The notes under the pieces: generated by a model
Told to the model about the DNA's origin: nothing
Database searches by the model: none
Seen by the model: the letters and a program-made list of their open reading frames with translations, nothing else
Part shown: in pieces, positions 32,773-41,494 of the stretch
Numbering within the stretch: the stretch's first letter is position 1
Layout: each line of letters starts with the position of its first letter
Translations under genes and position numbers: made by a program
Source: JAVBME01 sp031552765
Lineage (GTDB): Bacteria; Bacillota; Negativicutes; Acidaminococcales; JAISLQ01
Assembly (NCBI GenBank): GCA_031552765.1
Contig: JAVBME010000008.1
Span: 228,552 to 292,551 of the forward strand
DNA length: 64,000 nucleotides
Reading direction: 5' to 3'

Positions 32773-34449
32773 ATGAAAACATTGGCAAAACTCTTTGCCG
32801 CCATCTTACTCATATCTGCAATACTATACAACGGTTTCCTGTTAAACTGTTTATCTTTTTATTTGCGCAAGGATAAACCCGTCCCGGTCACACTGTCGAA
32901 AGACGATTCGCCCCGCCTGGGGCTGCTTTTCATGCCGCTGGATTCGCGGCCGCCCTGCCTTGATTTTGTCAGCCAGCTCGGTAAAATGAGCGGGATAAAT
33001 ATTATTTTACCGCCTAAACCGTTTTTAGACAACTATTTCCAACCGGCCGATTATTACGCCTTGCGGCAGTGGGCTATAAATAACAGCAGCAGCACTGACG
33101 GCGCTATTATATCTCTCGACATGTTCCTCTATGGCGGCCTTATAGCCTCGCGCCGCAGCCAAACAAACCAACTAGACGAAGAAAGCGCCCTCAAAGGCCT
33201 TGAGTTTTTCGAGCAACGGCAAAAAAATTTATACGCCTTTTCCGTCATCCCGCGCCTGCTCATAGCTGAAGACGACGCCACCAAGCTCTGGCAATACCAT
33301 ATGATGGTCTATTCCACCAAAAAGGACATGGAAGACACCTTTAACAATCCGGCCGATTTCGCCCGCATGCAGGAGATGCTCGACCGCGTGCCGCCGGAAT
33401 TGATCGAACGGTTCAATAAGCTTTACCAAAAAAATGACGCTTTTAATCACCAACTAGCCCTTACCGCGAAAAAAAATGTTTTCCGCCAATTGGTCGTAGG
33501 CCAGGATGACGGCCAGCCTTTCGGCCGCCCGAACGCCAATATGCATAAAATGGCCGCCTACCGGCAAGAGCTCGGCCTGGAAGACAGTATGTCCCTAACA
33601 CAAGGCGCCGATGAAATAGCCATGCTGCAACTGGCCCGCTATGCCAATATAAGTAGAGATTACCAGCCTAAAATAAAAGTCGTCTATGCACACGACAGCG
33701 TTCCCGACCTGGTCATGCACTTCATGCCGATAACTGTCGCGGAAACAGTGCGGGAAAAAGTCGGCATCATTGGCGGTTTATTTACAAATTCCCCACAGGA
33801 AGCGGATTTCATACTATTCGTGCACTGCGGCGGCGGTGAACTAGGTATGAGTGACCTACCGAAGGTAGCCGACAGGATAATAAGCCTGACCAGGGAAAAA
33901 CCCGTAGCACTGGTAGACCTCAGCGTCAACTTCTTCCGCCGGGAAACCGTCCTTCGCAGCCTTATAGAAAAAAAGTTCCCCCTGTCCTCCCTCATCGCCT
34001 ACGCTGGCTGGAACACCAGCAGTAACTCTATCGGCACTGCGCTTTCTCAAGGTTCGCTTTTTCTCAACAGTAAACGGCGCTTGGACAAACAGTACTGGCC
34101 TAAATTATACCAGGAAAATTTTGAGTTCACCATCTCCCGCGTACTTGACGACTGGGCTTACCAAAAAGACGCCCAGGACTCTGTCGACCAGTACCTGCGC
34201 TGGAAAGGCATCGACCCATACCGCCTGGGAGCTGAAAAAAGCTATGCAGAGGGAAAAATAAGGCAGCGCATGTTCTGGCTGGCAAAAGACCTGTTTTACG
34301 CCAATCTAGGCAGATACCCTTTTTATGCCGATGACAGCGGCGCTTATTACATTACTAAGCTTCAAACCGATATCACCCTGCCTTGGGAACGCACTTTTGA
34401 AATACGCCTGCTTTTGCAAACAGAAGTAGGAAAAATCACTTATCAATAA
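32773..34449 (+). CDS. DUF4127 family secreted or membrane-anchored protein
   Basis: A 558-residue protein beginning with one hydrophobic segment (about residues 6-30) that could be an uncleaved anchor or signal peptide. The body matches the DUF4127 family, starting near LGLLFMPLDSRPPCLDFV, with IISLDMFLYGGLIASR and ALVDLSVNFFRRE. The family is common in Firmicutes and has no known activity. The repeated Asp/Asn-containing strand ends and the DSRPP motif suggest an enzyme fold, but I cannot name a reaction. It is a single gene on the plus strand between rsmD and glyS, ended by a shared terminator. Confidence 0.8.
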   Translation: MKTLAKLFAAILLISAILYNGFLLNCLSFYLRKDKPVPVTLSKDDSPRLGLLFMPLDSRPPCLDFVSQLGKMSGINIILPPKPFLDNYFQPADYYALRQWAINNSSSTDGAIISLDMFLYGGLIASRRSQTNQLDEESALKGLEFFEQRQKNLYAFSVIPRLLIAEDDATKLWQYHMMVYSTKKDMEDTFNNPADFARMQEMLDRVPPELIERFNKLYQKNDAFNHQLALTAKKNVFRQLVVGQDDGQPFGRPNANMHKMAAYRQELGLEDSMSLTQGADEIAMLQLARYANISRDYQPKIKVVYAHDSVPDLVMHFMPITVAETVREKVGIIGGLFTNSPQEADFILFVHCGGGELGMSDLPKVADRIISLTREKPVALVDLSVNFFRRETVLRSLIEKKFPLSSLIAYAGWNTSSNSIGTALSQGSLFLNSKRRLDKQYWPKLYQENFEFTISRVLDDWAYQKDAQDSVDQYLRWKGIDPYRLGAEKSYAEGKIRQRMFWLAKDLFYANLGRYPFYADDSGAYYITKLQTDITLPWERTFEIRLLLQTEVGKITYQ

Positions 34450-34460
34450 AGAAAAGACAA

Positions 34461-34499
34461 AAAATGCCTGCCGCGTTGATCAAAACGGCAGGCATTTTT
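34461..34499. terminator. Bidirectional terminator between the DUF4127 gene and glyS
   Basis: AAAATGCCTGCCG and CGGCAGGCATTTT form a 13-bp stem around a 12-base loop, with A/T runs on both sides. It serves both convergent genes, whose stops lie 11 and 3 bases away. Confidence 0.9.
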
Positions 34500-34501
34500 C
34501 A

Positions 34502-36574
34502 TTATTCTTCTACTATTTTGCTCAGATCGGCGACGGTAGTGGCAAAAGCCGCTACCTGAGCCAACAATGCCAGACGGTTATTTTTTATGTCTTCCTGCGG
34601 CGCCATAACCATTACCGCATCAAAAAATCCATTGACCGGCGCGGCCAAATCGGAAACACAACCGAGCAAGGCCAGATATTCGCCTTGAATCAGAAGATTT
34701 TTGCTTTTCTCCTGTACGGCTGATAAAGAGGCGTACAGCTCCTTTTCCTCCTGTTCGGCAAAAAGAGTTGGCTTGACCACATGTTGACCTTTTGCTTGTT
34801 TAAGGATGTTGCTTACGCGGGTAAAGGCTTGTACGGCCAAACCCATTTTTTCCGCCGAAGCGGCAAAAGTTTTAAGCGCCTGGGCGCGTTTGAAAGTTTC
34901 GGCAACATCGTCTATACCGGCCGCCAACACTGCGTCCACTTGGTCGTAACGCAGGCCTTCTTCGGTCAAAAGGTTTTTCAGGCGCAGCTTGAAAAATTCT
35001 ATGAGTTGGCCGGTCAATTCTTCTCTTTTATCCGGCGCTACTGATAAAAGGTACATGCTTTCAGCCAAAATAGCCGGTAAAGACAGCCGGTAACCGGAGT
35101 CGGCCAGGATAGCGACCACGCCCAGGGCCTGGCGGCGCAAAGCGTAGGGGTCCTGCGACCCTGTCGGGATAAAACCACGGCTGAAAGTCGCCACGATATT
35201 GTCTATCTTGTCGGCAATACCGACAAGCCGCCCACAGGCGCCGGCCGGCAAAATATCGCCGGCAAACCGCGGCAGGTAGTGCTCGAATATCGCCTCGCTC
35301 ACACTGGCGGCTTCGCCGTCAAGTTTCGCGTATTCACGGCCCATAACACCTTGCAATTCGGTAAATTCGCACACCATACCGGTCACCAGGTCGGCTTTGG
35401 CCAGTTCCGCCGCCCGGTCGAGTTCTTTTCCGTCTACATCTTCCAGCTTAGCCGCGCCGGCAATAAAGGCGGCCAGCTTGCGCAAGCGCTGCGCCTTATC
35501 ATAAATGCTGCCCAAACCTTCCTGGAACACTACGGTCTTTAATTTCTCAAGGCGCGCAGACAACGGTTGTTTACGGTCTTCATTGAAGAAAAAAGCGGCA
35601 TCGCTCAAACGGGCGCGCAAAACGCGTTCATTGCCGGCGGCTACTACAGGCAGGTTAAAATCACCGCCGTTACGCACTGTTATAAACATAGGCAACAGCT
35701 CACCCTGTTTGCCAAAGACGGGAAAATATCTTTGATGTTCGCGCATCGGCGTTATGATGGCTTCTTTAGGCAAAGACAAAAATTCTTCGTCAAACCGCCC
35801 GCAAAGCGCAGTCGGATATTCCACCAGGTAGACTACTTCCTCCAGCAGTTCTTCGTCGATAGAGGCCTGCCCGCCTTCTTTCACTGCCAGTTCTTCCACC
35901 TGACGCTTTATTATCGCCCGGCGTTCATCCGGGTCGGCCAGCACATACAGCGAACGCAGTAGATCAAGGTAATCCGCCGGTTGATTTACAACATGCTCTC
36001 CCTTGCTCAAAAAACGATGTCCGCGCGTTTTATTGGACGATGTGACGCGCGCCACCTCGAGCGGGATGACCTCTGAGCCAAAAAGCGCTACCAGCCAGTG
36101 TATGGGACGGACAAAGCGAAAATCAAGATCCGACCAGCGCATGGTTTTAGGAAAGTTGAGTGAGTTTACCACACCCTGCAAAAGCTGCGGCAGCAGACTA
36201 CTTACTTTTTGCCCGCCTTCTTCTTTCACTGCGTAAACATAGCCGTCTTTTTGCACTAGATTTGCGGGGTCTACGCCCTGGCCCCTGGCAAAACCGGCCG
36301 CCGCCTTGGTGAGATTGCCATCGGCTTCATAGGCGATTTTTATAGAAGGGCCTTTATTCTCCACGGTGCGTTTTGGCTGCTCTTCCGCCAGGCCGCCGGC
36401 CAGCACGGCTAAACGGCGCGGCGTGCCGTAGGCTTTTATGCTTTCAAAAGGGATAAATGCCTCCGTCAGGGCGTTTTTAGTAAGTTCTTCCATTTGGCGC
36501 AGTACATCCGGCATAAATTTCGCCGGGACTTCTTCCAAACCTATTTCAAACAGCAAGTCTTTTTTCATGCTCAT
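34502..36574 (-). CDS. glyS: Glycyl-tRNA synthetase beta subunit
   Basis: A 690-residue beta chain of the bacterial alpha2beta2 glycyl-tRNA synthetase, which binds tRNA-Gly. LLFEIGLEEVPAKFMP at the start, AYGTPRRLAVL, KTMRW and the C-terminal anticodon-binding-like domain (from about residue 560) are typical. It overlaps the glyQ stop by four bases. Expression is likely governed by the upstream glycine T-box. Confidence 0.97.
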   Translation of the reverse strand: MSMKKDLLFEIGLEEVPAKFMPDVLRQMEELTKNALTEAFIPFESIKAYGTPRRLAVLAGGLAEEQPKRTVENKGPSIKIAYEADGNLTKAAAGFARGQGVDPANLVQKDGYVYAVKEEGGQKVSSLLPQLLQGVVNSLNFPKTMRWSDLDFRFVRPIHWLVALFGSEVIPLEVARVTSSNKTRGHRFLSKGEHVVNQPADYLDLLRSLYVLADPDERRAIIKRQVEELAVKEGGQASIDEELLEEVVYLVEYPTALCGRFDEEFLSLPKEAIITPMREHQRYFPVFGKQGELLPMFITVRNGGDFNLPVVAAGNERVLRARLSDAAFFFNEDRKQPLSARLEKLKTVVFQEGLGSIYDKAQRLRKLAAFIAGAAKLEDVDGKELDRAAELAKADLVTGMVCEFTELQGVMGREYAKLDGEAASVSEAIFEHYLPRFAGDILPAGACGRLVGIADKIDNIVATFSRGFIPTGSQDPYALRRQALGVVAILADSGYRLSLPAILAESMYLLSVAPDKREELTGQLIEFFKLRLKNLLTEEGLRYDQVDAVLAAGIDDVAETFKRAQALKTFAASAEKMGLAVQAFTRVSNILKQAKGQHVVKPTLFAEQEEKELYASLSAVQEKSKNLLIQGEYLALLGCVSDLAAPVNGFFDAVMVMAPQEDIKNNRLALLAQVAAFATTVADLSKIVEE

Positions 36575-37446
36575 TTACCCCCTTTCAACAGCGGGAAGCC
36601 AAGTTTTTCGCGCTGCTCGAGATAAGCTGCCGCGCACAGGCGGGCCATCTGGCGTACCCGCCCGATAAAAGCGGTGCGCTCATTGATGCTGATCGCGCCC
36701 CTGGCATCCAGGAGATTAAAGGCGTGGGAACATTTCAGGACATAGTCGTAGGCCGGCAGCACATAACCGGCCGCCACTATCCTTTTAGCCTCTTTTTCAT
36801 AGCTGTCGAACAGGCTGAACAACAAATCCGTATCGGACAGCTCAAAATTGTAGACTGACTGCTCGTATTCGTTTTGATGGAAAACATCGCCATAAGTGAC
36901 GCCGTCCACCCACTCGAGTTCATATACGTTGTCTTTGCCCTGTATATACATGGCCAGACGTTCGAGGCCGTATGTTATCTCGACAGATACAGGCTTCACA
37001 TCTATGCTGCCGACCTGCTGGAAGTAGGTAAACTGGGTTATTTCCATACCGTCCAGCCATACTTCCCAGCCAAGGCCCCAGGCGCCAAGAGTAGGCGACT
37101 CCCAGTTGTCCTCGACAAAACGGATGTCGTGCTCTTCCGGCTTTATGCCGAGCCTGGCCAGGCTTTCCAGGTACAAGTCCTGGATGTTGGCCGGCGACGG
37201 CTTCATGATGACCTGGTATTGGTGGTGCTGGAACAGCCTGTTGGGATTGTCGCCATAGCGTCCGTCCGCAGGACGCCGGGAAGGCTCCACGTAAGCGATA
37301 TTCCAGGGCTCTGGCCCCAGCGCGCGCAAAAAAGTAGCCGGGTTCATCGTGCCGGCGCCTTTTTCCACGTCGTAAGGCTGGGCCAGTATACAGTTTTGCT
37401 GTGCCCAAAAATTTTGCAAGGTCAAAATAATATTTTGGAAATTCAT
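36571..37446 (-). CDS. glyQ: Glycyl-tRNA synthetase alpha subunit
   Basis: A 291-residue class II catalytic subunit that activates glycine. MNFQNIILTLQNFWAQQNC, QPYDVEKGAGTMNPATFLRA, RLFQHHQYQVIMKPSP and LGAWGLGWEVWLDGMEITQF are family hallmarks. The ATG at 37446 follows AAAGGAG; longer in-frame readings run into the T-box leader. It is co-transcribed with glyS. Confidence 0.97.
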   Translation of the reverse strand: MNFQNIILTLQNFWAQQNCILAQPYDVEKGAGTMNPATFLRALGPEPWNIAYVEPSRRPADGRYGDNPNRLFQHHQYQVIMKPSPANIQDLYLESLARLGIKPEEHDIRFVEDNWESPTLGAWGLGWEVWLDGMEITQFTYFQQVGSIDVKPVSVEITYGLERLAMYIQGKDNVYELEWVDGVTYGDVFHQNEYEQSVYNFELSDTDLLFSLFDSYEKEAKRIVAAGYVLPAYDYVLKCSHAFNLLDARGAISINERTAFIGRVRQMARLCAAAYLEQREKLGFPLLKGGK

Positions 37447-37479
37447 GTCCCCACTCCTTTTATTTTCTGATAAAAATCG

Positions 37480-37676
37480 AAAAGCCCGCCTCTGCAACAG
37501 CAAGCTGTCACAGGGACGAGCATAAATTACCCGCGGTTCCACCCTGTTTGGCCTTCCAATGGAAAGCCCTCTTTTATTTACCAAAAAGCTCCCGGCCGCC
37601 CTGCTTTTCCTCTACCGGCTCGCACCTGTACCGGCTCTCTGTAAATTGCGGAAAAGTTTTTATCCGTTCATCACTA
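37480..37676 (-). ncRNA. T-box leader of glyQS
   Basis: The conserved T-box sequence AGGGTGGAACCGCGGG is present on the minus strand at 37530-37545. It is followed by a 17-bp terminator stem at 37484-37521 (arms GCTCGTCCCTGTGACAG and its complement, one mismatch) and a T tract. Upstream lies the AGAGAGCCGG...GGTGCGAGCCGG distal stem I pattern. Uncharged tRNA-Gly should stabilise the antiterminator. I could not place the glycine specifier triplet with confidence. Confidence 0.92.
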
Positions 37677-37682
37677 TGTACG

Positions 37683-37711
37683 AATATAGCAAAATAAAAT
37701 TTCTTTGTCAA
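37683..37711 (-). promoter_or_regulatory. Promoter of glyQS
   Basis: TTGACA, a 17-base spacer and TATATT on the minus strand, starting two bases beyond the recO stop codon. Transcription would begin near 37676, giving the T-box leader. Confidence 0.85.
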
Positions 37712-37712
37712 T

Positions 37713-38453
37713 CTAACGCGGCAACCCAGCCAAAAATTGTAAGCTTTTTAAAGGTTTTTCCGTCTGGACAAAAATAAATTTATGTAAAAAGCGTTCCAGT
37801 TGTATGAGGTCGCGCCCTTTGGCCGTAAATCCCCCGCTGGCGGTAAAATCCAGTTCCTGCAAGGTAAAGGCCAGTTCCCGGGCGCTGCCCGACAGTTGGT
37901 CTTCCGCACCTGTCTTACAGTCCGCGCAGACCACACCGCCCTGTATAGCGCTGACCCAGGCATCGCCTTTTATTTCTTTTTCACAGCATACGCATTGCGC
38001 AAAGTTTGGCTCAACGCCACACAGCACCAGCAGTTTTGCCGCGAAAGAAAGCGCCACCAAGCGCGGGTTGCGCACCTTTAAAGCGCATAGAGCCGCCCCC
38101 AGCAAGAGGTATATCTCCTCTAGCGCTTCGCGTTCAGGCGTCAGCTCCATGGCCAATTCCGCGATAAAAGAAGCGTAGCCGACAATTTCTATATCCGATG
38201 ATTCGACCAGTGGCGCCAATAGCTCGCACTGGCGCAAGGTGTCAAACTTTTTCCCCGGCGATAGCTGCATGCGGGCGTGGGTAAACTGCTGGACCAGCGC
38301 GCTGTGGGGATTTTTCATGTGGCGCGCGCCATAAGCGATGAAAGTGACCCGGCCATGGCTCCTGGTATAGGCATCCGCTATGCGGTCCGCGGTCTGCCAG
38401 TCCCTGGCCCTCAGCACTATCACATCATCTTCGTAAATGTTCCTAGCTGTCAT
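37713..38453 (-). CDS. recO: DNA repair protein RecO
   Basis: A 246-residue recombination mediator that loads RecA on gapped DNA with RecR. The N-terminal OB fold includes DDVIVLRARDWQTADRIADAYTR-type strands and GRVTFIAYGARHMKNPHS. A four-Cys zinc site is visible as C(x2)C in FAQCVCCEKE and CADC near residues 155-180. The ATG at 38453 follows GGAG by six bases; an ATG at 38468 lacks a ribosome site. It overlaps the CNNM gene end by 11 bases, so the two are coupled. Confidence 0.94.
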   Translation of the reverse strand: MTARNIYEDDVIVLRARDWQTADRIADAYTRSHGRVTFIAYGARHMKNPHSALVQQFTHARMQLSPGKKFDTLRQCELLAPLVESSDIEIVGYASFIAELAMELTPEREALEEIYLLLGAALCALKVRNPRLVALSFAAKLLVLCGVEPNFAQCVCCEKEIKGDAWVSAIQGGVVCADCKTGAEDQLSGSARELAFTLQELDFTASGGFTAKGRDLIQLERFLHKFIFVQTEKPLKSLQFLAGLPR

Positions 38454-39777
38454 CTTCTTCTCCAGCATCTGGCAGCCGGCTTGCTTTTAGCCGCTGCACG
38501 CGAAAGCCTTTTGCTTCCAGCACCTCAAATTTATAACCGCTGAAAGCTACCTCGTCGCCGACTTCCGGCCGGCGGCCTAATAGTCCGAACACGTAGCCGC
38601 CCACGGTGTCTTCTTCATGTTCAGGTATGTCGATATGGAAAAGTTCTTCCACCGTATCTAACAGCAAAAGGCCGTCCAGTTCGTAGCTGCCGTCGGCATG
38701 TCGCACGACCTCTTCTTCTTCCTGGTCGTATTCGTCCTGGATATCGCCCACAATCTCTTCCAGCAGGTCTTCTATCGTCACTATACCGGCTGTGCCGCCG
38801 TACTCATCGGCAACCACTGCTATCTGCATATGCCGTTTTTGCATGCTCTGCAAAACATCGGCTACAGACATCCCTTCCGGTACCGCTATAATATCTCTCA
38901 TCACGCTTTTAAGGTCGCGCTCCTCCGGCGGCATAAACATCAAATCGATAATGCCGCGGATGTGCACCATGCCCAGTACATGATCCTTGTCTTCCTTGCA
39001 CAAAGGATAACGGGTGTGGACGGACTTTCTTACGGCGGCAAGGTTTTCTTCAAATGTATCGTCCGCGTAAAGACAGACCACATCCTGACGCGGCACCATT
39101 ATTTCCCTGGCCATACGCTCGGAGAACTCAAATACGTTGTCTATTATCTGGCTTTCCATCCGGTCAAGCACGCCGCCCTTTTCGCTGGCGCTTACAATCA
39201 TCCTCAGCTCTTCCTGGGAATGCGATACTTCTTTTTCCGGCGTCGGGTCTATCGATAAAAGATATAAAATCGCCCTGGCTGATTTATTGAAACACTGTAC
39301 CAGCGGATAGATGAGGACATAAAAAAACCGCAGCGGCCCGGCGCTGGCCAGGGCGATGTCTTCGACTTTTTGCAGAGCGATGGAACGCGGTACCAGTTCG
39401 CCAAGCACGATCTGAAAAAAGGTGATAAGGCCAAAACTCACGGCAAAAGCCAGCGTGCTTACAAACCAGGCCGGTATTATCGGCAGGTAATTTTTAAATA
39501 AAGGCAACAAAAGAGAGGCTATCGCCGGTTCGCCCATCCAGCCCAAAGCCAGTGAGGACAGCGTGATGCCCAGTTGCGTAGCGCTCAGGTAAGTATCCAG
39601 GGAATCGAGCATGGAGATGAGCAGTTTTGCTCTTTTGTTGCCTTGTTGGGAAAGTTCTTCCAACCGCGTCCGCCTGATGCGGACAAAAGAAAATTCGGCC
39701 GCCACAAAAAAACCGTTGCATAGCACAAGTAAAAAAGCAGCCGCCAGTTTTACGAGGCTATATAAGGGCGATTCGAT
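38443..39777 (-). CDS. CNNM/CorC-family membrane protein with CBS domains (hemolysin-like), unusual start
   Basis: About 444 residues. An N-terminal DUF21 membrane domain (LCNGFFVAAEFSFVRIR, ATQLGITLSSLALGWMGEP) is followed by two CBS domains (near MVPRQDVVCLYADD and VADEYGGTAGIVTIEDLLEEIVG) and a C-terminal transporter-associated domain (GSYELDGLLLLDTVEE). The family includes Mg2+/Co2+ efflux and cell-envelope proteins. The first regular start in frame is a GTG at 39726, which has no ribosome site and cuts off most of the first membrane helix. The frame is open further upstream to an ATC at 39777, exactly seven bases after GGGAGGG, giving ESPLYSLVKLAAAFLLVLCNG. I give the ATC-based extent; true initiation is unresolved. 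Confidence 0.75.
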   Translation of the reverse strand: MESPLYSLVKLAAAFLLVLCNGFFVAAEFSFVRIRRTRLEELSQQGNKRAKLLISMLDSLDTYLSATQLGITLSSLALGWMGEPAIASLLLPLFKNYLPIIPAWFVSTLAFAVSFGLITFFQIVLGELVPRSIALQKVEDIALASAGPLRFFYVLIYPLVQCFNKSARAILYLLSIDPTPEKEVSHSQEELRMIVSASEKGGVLDRMESQIIDNVFEFSERMAREIMVPRQDVVCLYADDTFEENLAAVRKSVHTRYPLCKEDKDHVLGMVHIRGIIDLMFMPPEERDLKSVMRDIIAVPEGMSVADVLQSMQKRHMQIAVVADEYGGTAGIVTIEDLLEEIVGDIQDEYDQEEEEVVRHADGSYELDGLLLLDTVEELFHIDIPEHEEDTVGGYVFGLLGRRPEVGDEVAFSGYKFEVLEAKGFRVQRLKASRLPDAGEEDDS

Positions 39778-39814
39778 ACAACATCCCTCCCAGGGGTATT
39801 TTTATATTTAGTAT

Positions 39815-39935
39815 AGACTGACTAGAAAGCATCATCTGCGGCGTCTCTCCGCGGATTTTATGCTCGACGTACCTTCATGTACGACTGCGCTAAAATCCTT
39901 GTCGTTCCTAGCAACTAATACTTTCTAACCAGTCT
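39815..39935. repeat. 121-bp imperfect palindromic element, copy 1
   Basis: Two arms of about 57 bases are inverted copies of each other at about 60% identity. The outer ends match best (AGACTG..TAGAAAG) and the centre is a perfect short hairpin, CGTAC-CTTCAT-GTACG. There is no ORF. It shares layout and centre with the element at 40061-40179, suggesting one family of mobile or extragenic palindromes. The 125 bases between the two copies are AT-rich, with nothing recognisable. Confidence 0.75.
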
Positions 39936-40060
39936 GGCGTGGTTCTGAAAAAAGACTGTAAAATAATTATAATTCGAAAAATATCCAACAAACGATTTAA
40001 AAACAATATGCAATCAAGTGCAAGCGGACTGCGCAAAAAGGGTCTGCACGCACACCCAAA

Positions 40061-40179
40061 GGTGCGTCAAAAAGGTTCAGATATGAGGCGCGGCAAGGCT
40101 TTTGCAGCGACGTGTACTAAAGGGTACACGAGCAAGAAAATGCAGGCGCAACAAAATAGATGAGCCTTTTTCACGCGCC
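40061..40179. repeat. 119-bp imperfect palindromic element, copy 2
   Basis: Arms of about 56 bases pair at roughly 60-65% identity, from GGTGCGT..AAAAAGG at the ends to a perfect central hairpin GTGTAC-TAAAGG-GTACAC. It ends six bases before the era stop codon, so its transcript could fold at the 3' end of the era message. The central part (CGACGT..GTAC) matches copy 1. Confidence 0.75.
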
Positions 40180-40184
40180 TGATA

Positions 40185-41090
40185 TTAGTCGTAGCCTAGT
40201 TGTCGGAGTGAGGAAGCCTTATCCCGCCACCCCTCTTTTACTTTCACCCACAGGTCAAGGTAGGTTTTATTGCCCAAGAGGGCTTCTATATCCGCCCGCG
40301 CCAGGCGGCCTACTTCTTTTAGCATCGCGCCTTTGGCGCCGATGATGATGCCTTTTTGCGACTCGCGTTCCACGTAAATGACCGCGCGTATATAAATATC
40401 CTGATTGCTGCGCGTTTTCATCTCTTCCACTTCCACGGCCACCGAATGCGGCACTTCATCACGGGTCAGCAGGAGGACTTTTTCCCGTACCATTTCCGCC
40501 GCCACCAGGCGTTCGGGCTGGTCTGTCACCATATCAGGCGGGAAATACTGCGGCCCCGGCGGCAGGTGCTTGGCAATCTCGCCGATAAGACCTTCAAAAT
40601 CGTCGTCGTTCAAAGCCGAAAGCGGCACCACAGCGGCAAAGTCCATTTCGTCCGTATAAGACTTTATGACCGGCAGCAAGGCTTTTTTATCCGGTATTTT
40701 ATCCACCTTATTTATCGCCAGTATGACCGGGGTCTTTACAGCGGCCAGTTTTTTCATTATGTATTCGTCGCCGCCGCCCTTTTTTTCCGAAGCGTCGACC
40801 AAAAATACCGCTACATCCACTTCCTGCAAGGCGCTATCCGCTGCTTTCACCATATATTCGCCCAGTTTGTGCTGCGGTTTGTGTATGCCCGGCGTATCAA
40901 GGCAGACTATTTGCAAGTCGGGCCTTGTCAATACGCACATGATACGGTTGCGGGTGGTTTGCGGCTTATCCGAAATAATGGATATTTTTTCCCCCACCAG
41001 GCGGTTTATCAAAGTCGACTTGCCGACATTGGGCCGGCCGATAAAAGCGGCAAAACCTGATTTATACTGAGCATTATTTTCCTGCATCAT
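40185..41090 (-). CDS. era: GTPase Era
   Basis: A 301-residue GTPase that binds 16S rRNA near its 3' end and acts in 30S maturation. The P-loop GRPNVGKST (about residues 18-26), DTPGIHKPQ, NKVDKIP and the C-terminal KH domain with GIIIGAKGAMLKEVG are visible. It lies four bases after cdd and is the last gene of the phoH-ybeY-cdd-era run. Confidence 0.97.
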   Translation of the reverse strand: MMQENNAQYKSGFAAFIGRPNVGKSTLINRLVGEKISIISDKPQTTRNRIMCVLTRPDLQIVCLDTPGIHKPQHKLGEYMVKAADSALQEVDVAVFLVDASEKKGGGDEYIMKKLAAVKTPVILAINKVDKIPDKKALLPVIKSYTDEMDFAAVVPLSALNDDDFEGLIGEIAKHLPPGPQYFPPDMVTDQPERLVAAEMVREKVLLLTRDEVPHSVAVEVEEMKTRSNQDIYIRAVIYVERESQKGIIIGAKGAMLKEVGRLARADIEALLGNKTYLDLWVKVKEGWRDKASSLRQLGYD

Positions 41091-41094
41091 TTCC

Positions 41095-41493
41095 TCACTT
41101 ATCTTTGACGATATTTTTTCGGGAAAAAACTAGCGGAAGCAGCTCCGCTAAATGGTAAGTCTTTATCCGGCCTTCTTTATCAGCCATGTGCACCAGTTTG
41201 ATATCAAATTCCGCCATCACCTGACGGCAAGCGCCGCAAGGCGCTACAGCCGTTGCGCTATCTGTCACCAGCAGCAATTCTTCAAGCTGGCGGCAACCGG
41301 CGGCTATGGCGGAAAACACAGCTACCCGCTCTGCACAGACGGTAAGGCCATAAGAAGCATTTTCCACATTGCAGCCGCAAAAAATCTCCCCGTTGGCTGT
41401 ACGCACCGCCGCGCCTACTTTGAAACCGGAGTCCGGGGCATAAGCATTGGCTTTAACCTCTATAGCCGCCGCCAGCATGCGTTCTACCGACAT
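41095..41493 (-). CDS. cdd: Cytidine deaminase
   Basis: A 132-residue tetrameric-type zinc deaminase that converts cytidine to uridine. The active site is in NVENASYGLTVCAERVAVFSA (first Cys and Glu) and APCGACRQVMAEF (the PCxxC pair). The ATG at 41493 places the AYAP motif at residue 18, as in the Bacillus enzyme, and has GGGGTGG upstream; a GTG at 41505 is less likely. It follows ybeY directly. In many Firmicutes dgkA sits between these two genes, and here it does not. Confidence 0.95.
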   Translation of the reverse strand: MSVERMLAAAIEVKANAYAPDSGFKVGAAVRTANGEIFCGCNVENASYGLTVCAERVAVFSAIAAGCRQLEELLLVTDSATAVAPCGACRQVMAEFDIKLVHMADKEGRIKTYHLAELLPLVFSRKNIVKDK

Positions 41494-41494
41494 T

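Noticed and set aside
39760..39784. ATG at 39784 as start of the CNNM gene
   Set aside because: It directly abuts the GGGAGGG site with no spacing, is in a different frame and stops after eight codons. It would need a frameshift to serve the gene.
39815..39935. Remnant of a transposase-bearing insertion sequence
   Set aside because: The element is only 121 bp, has no coding remnant, and is palindromic along its entire length, which fits a non-coding palindrome better.
39939..40163. 74-codon open frame between the two palindromic elements
   Set aside because: It runs through the palindrome arms, has no ribosome site, and gives a Lys-rich product without similarity to anything I know.
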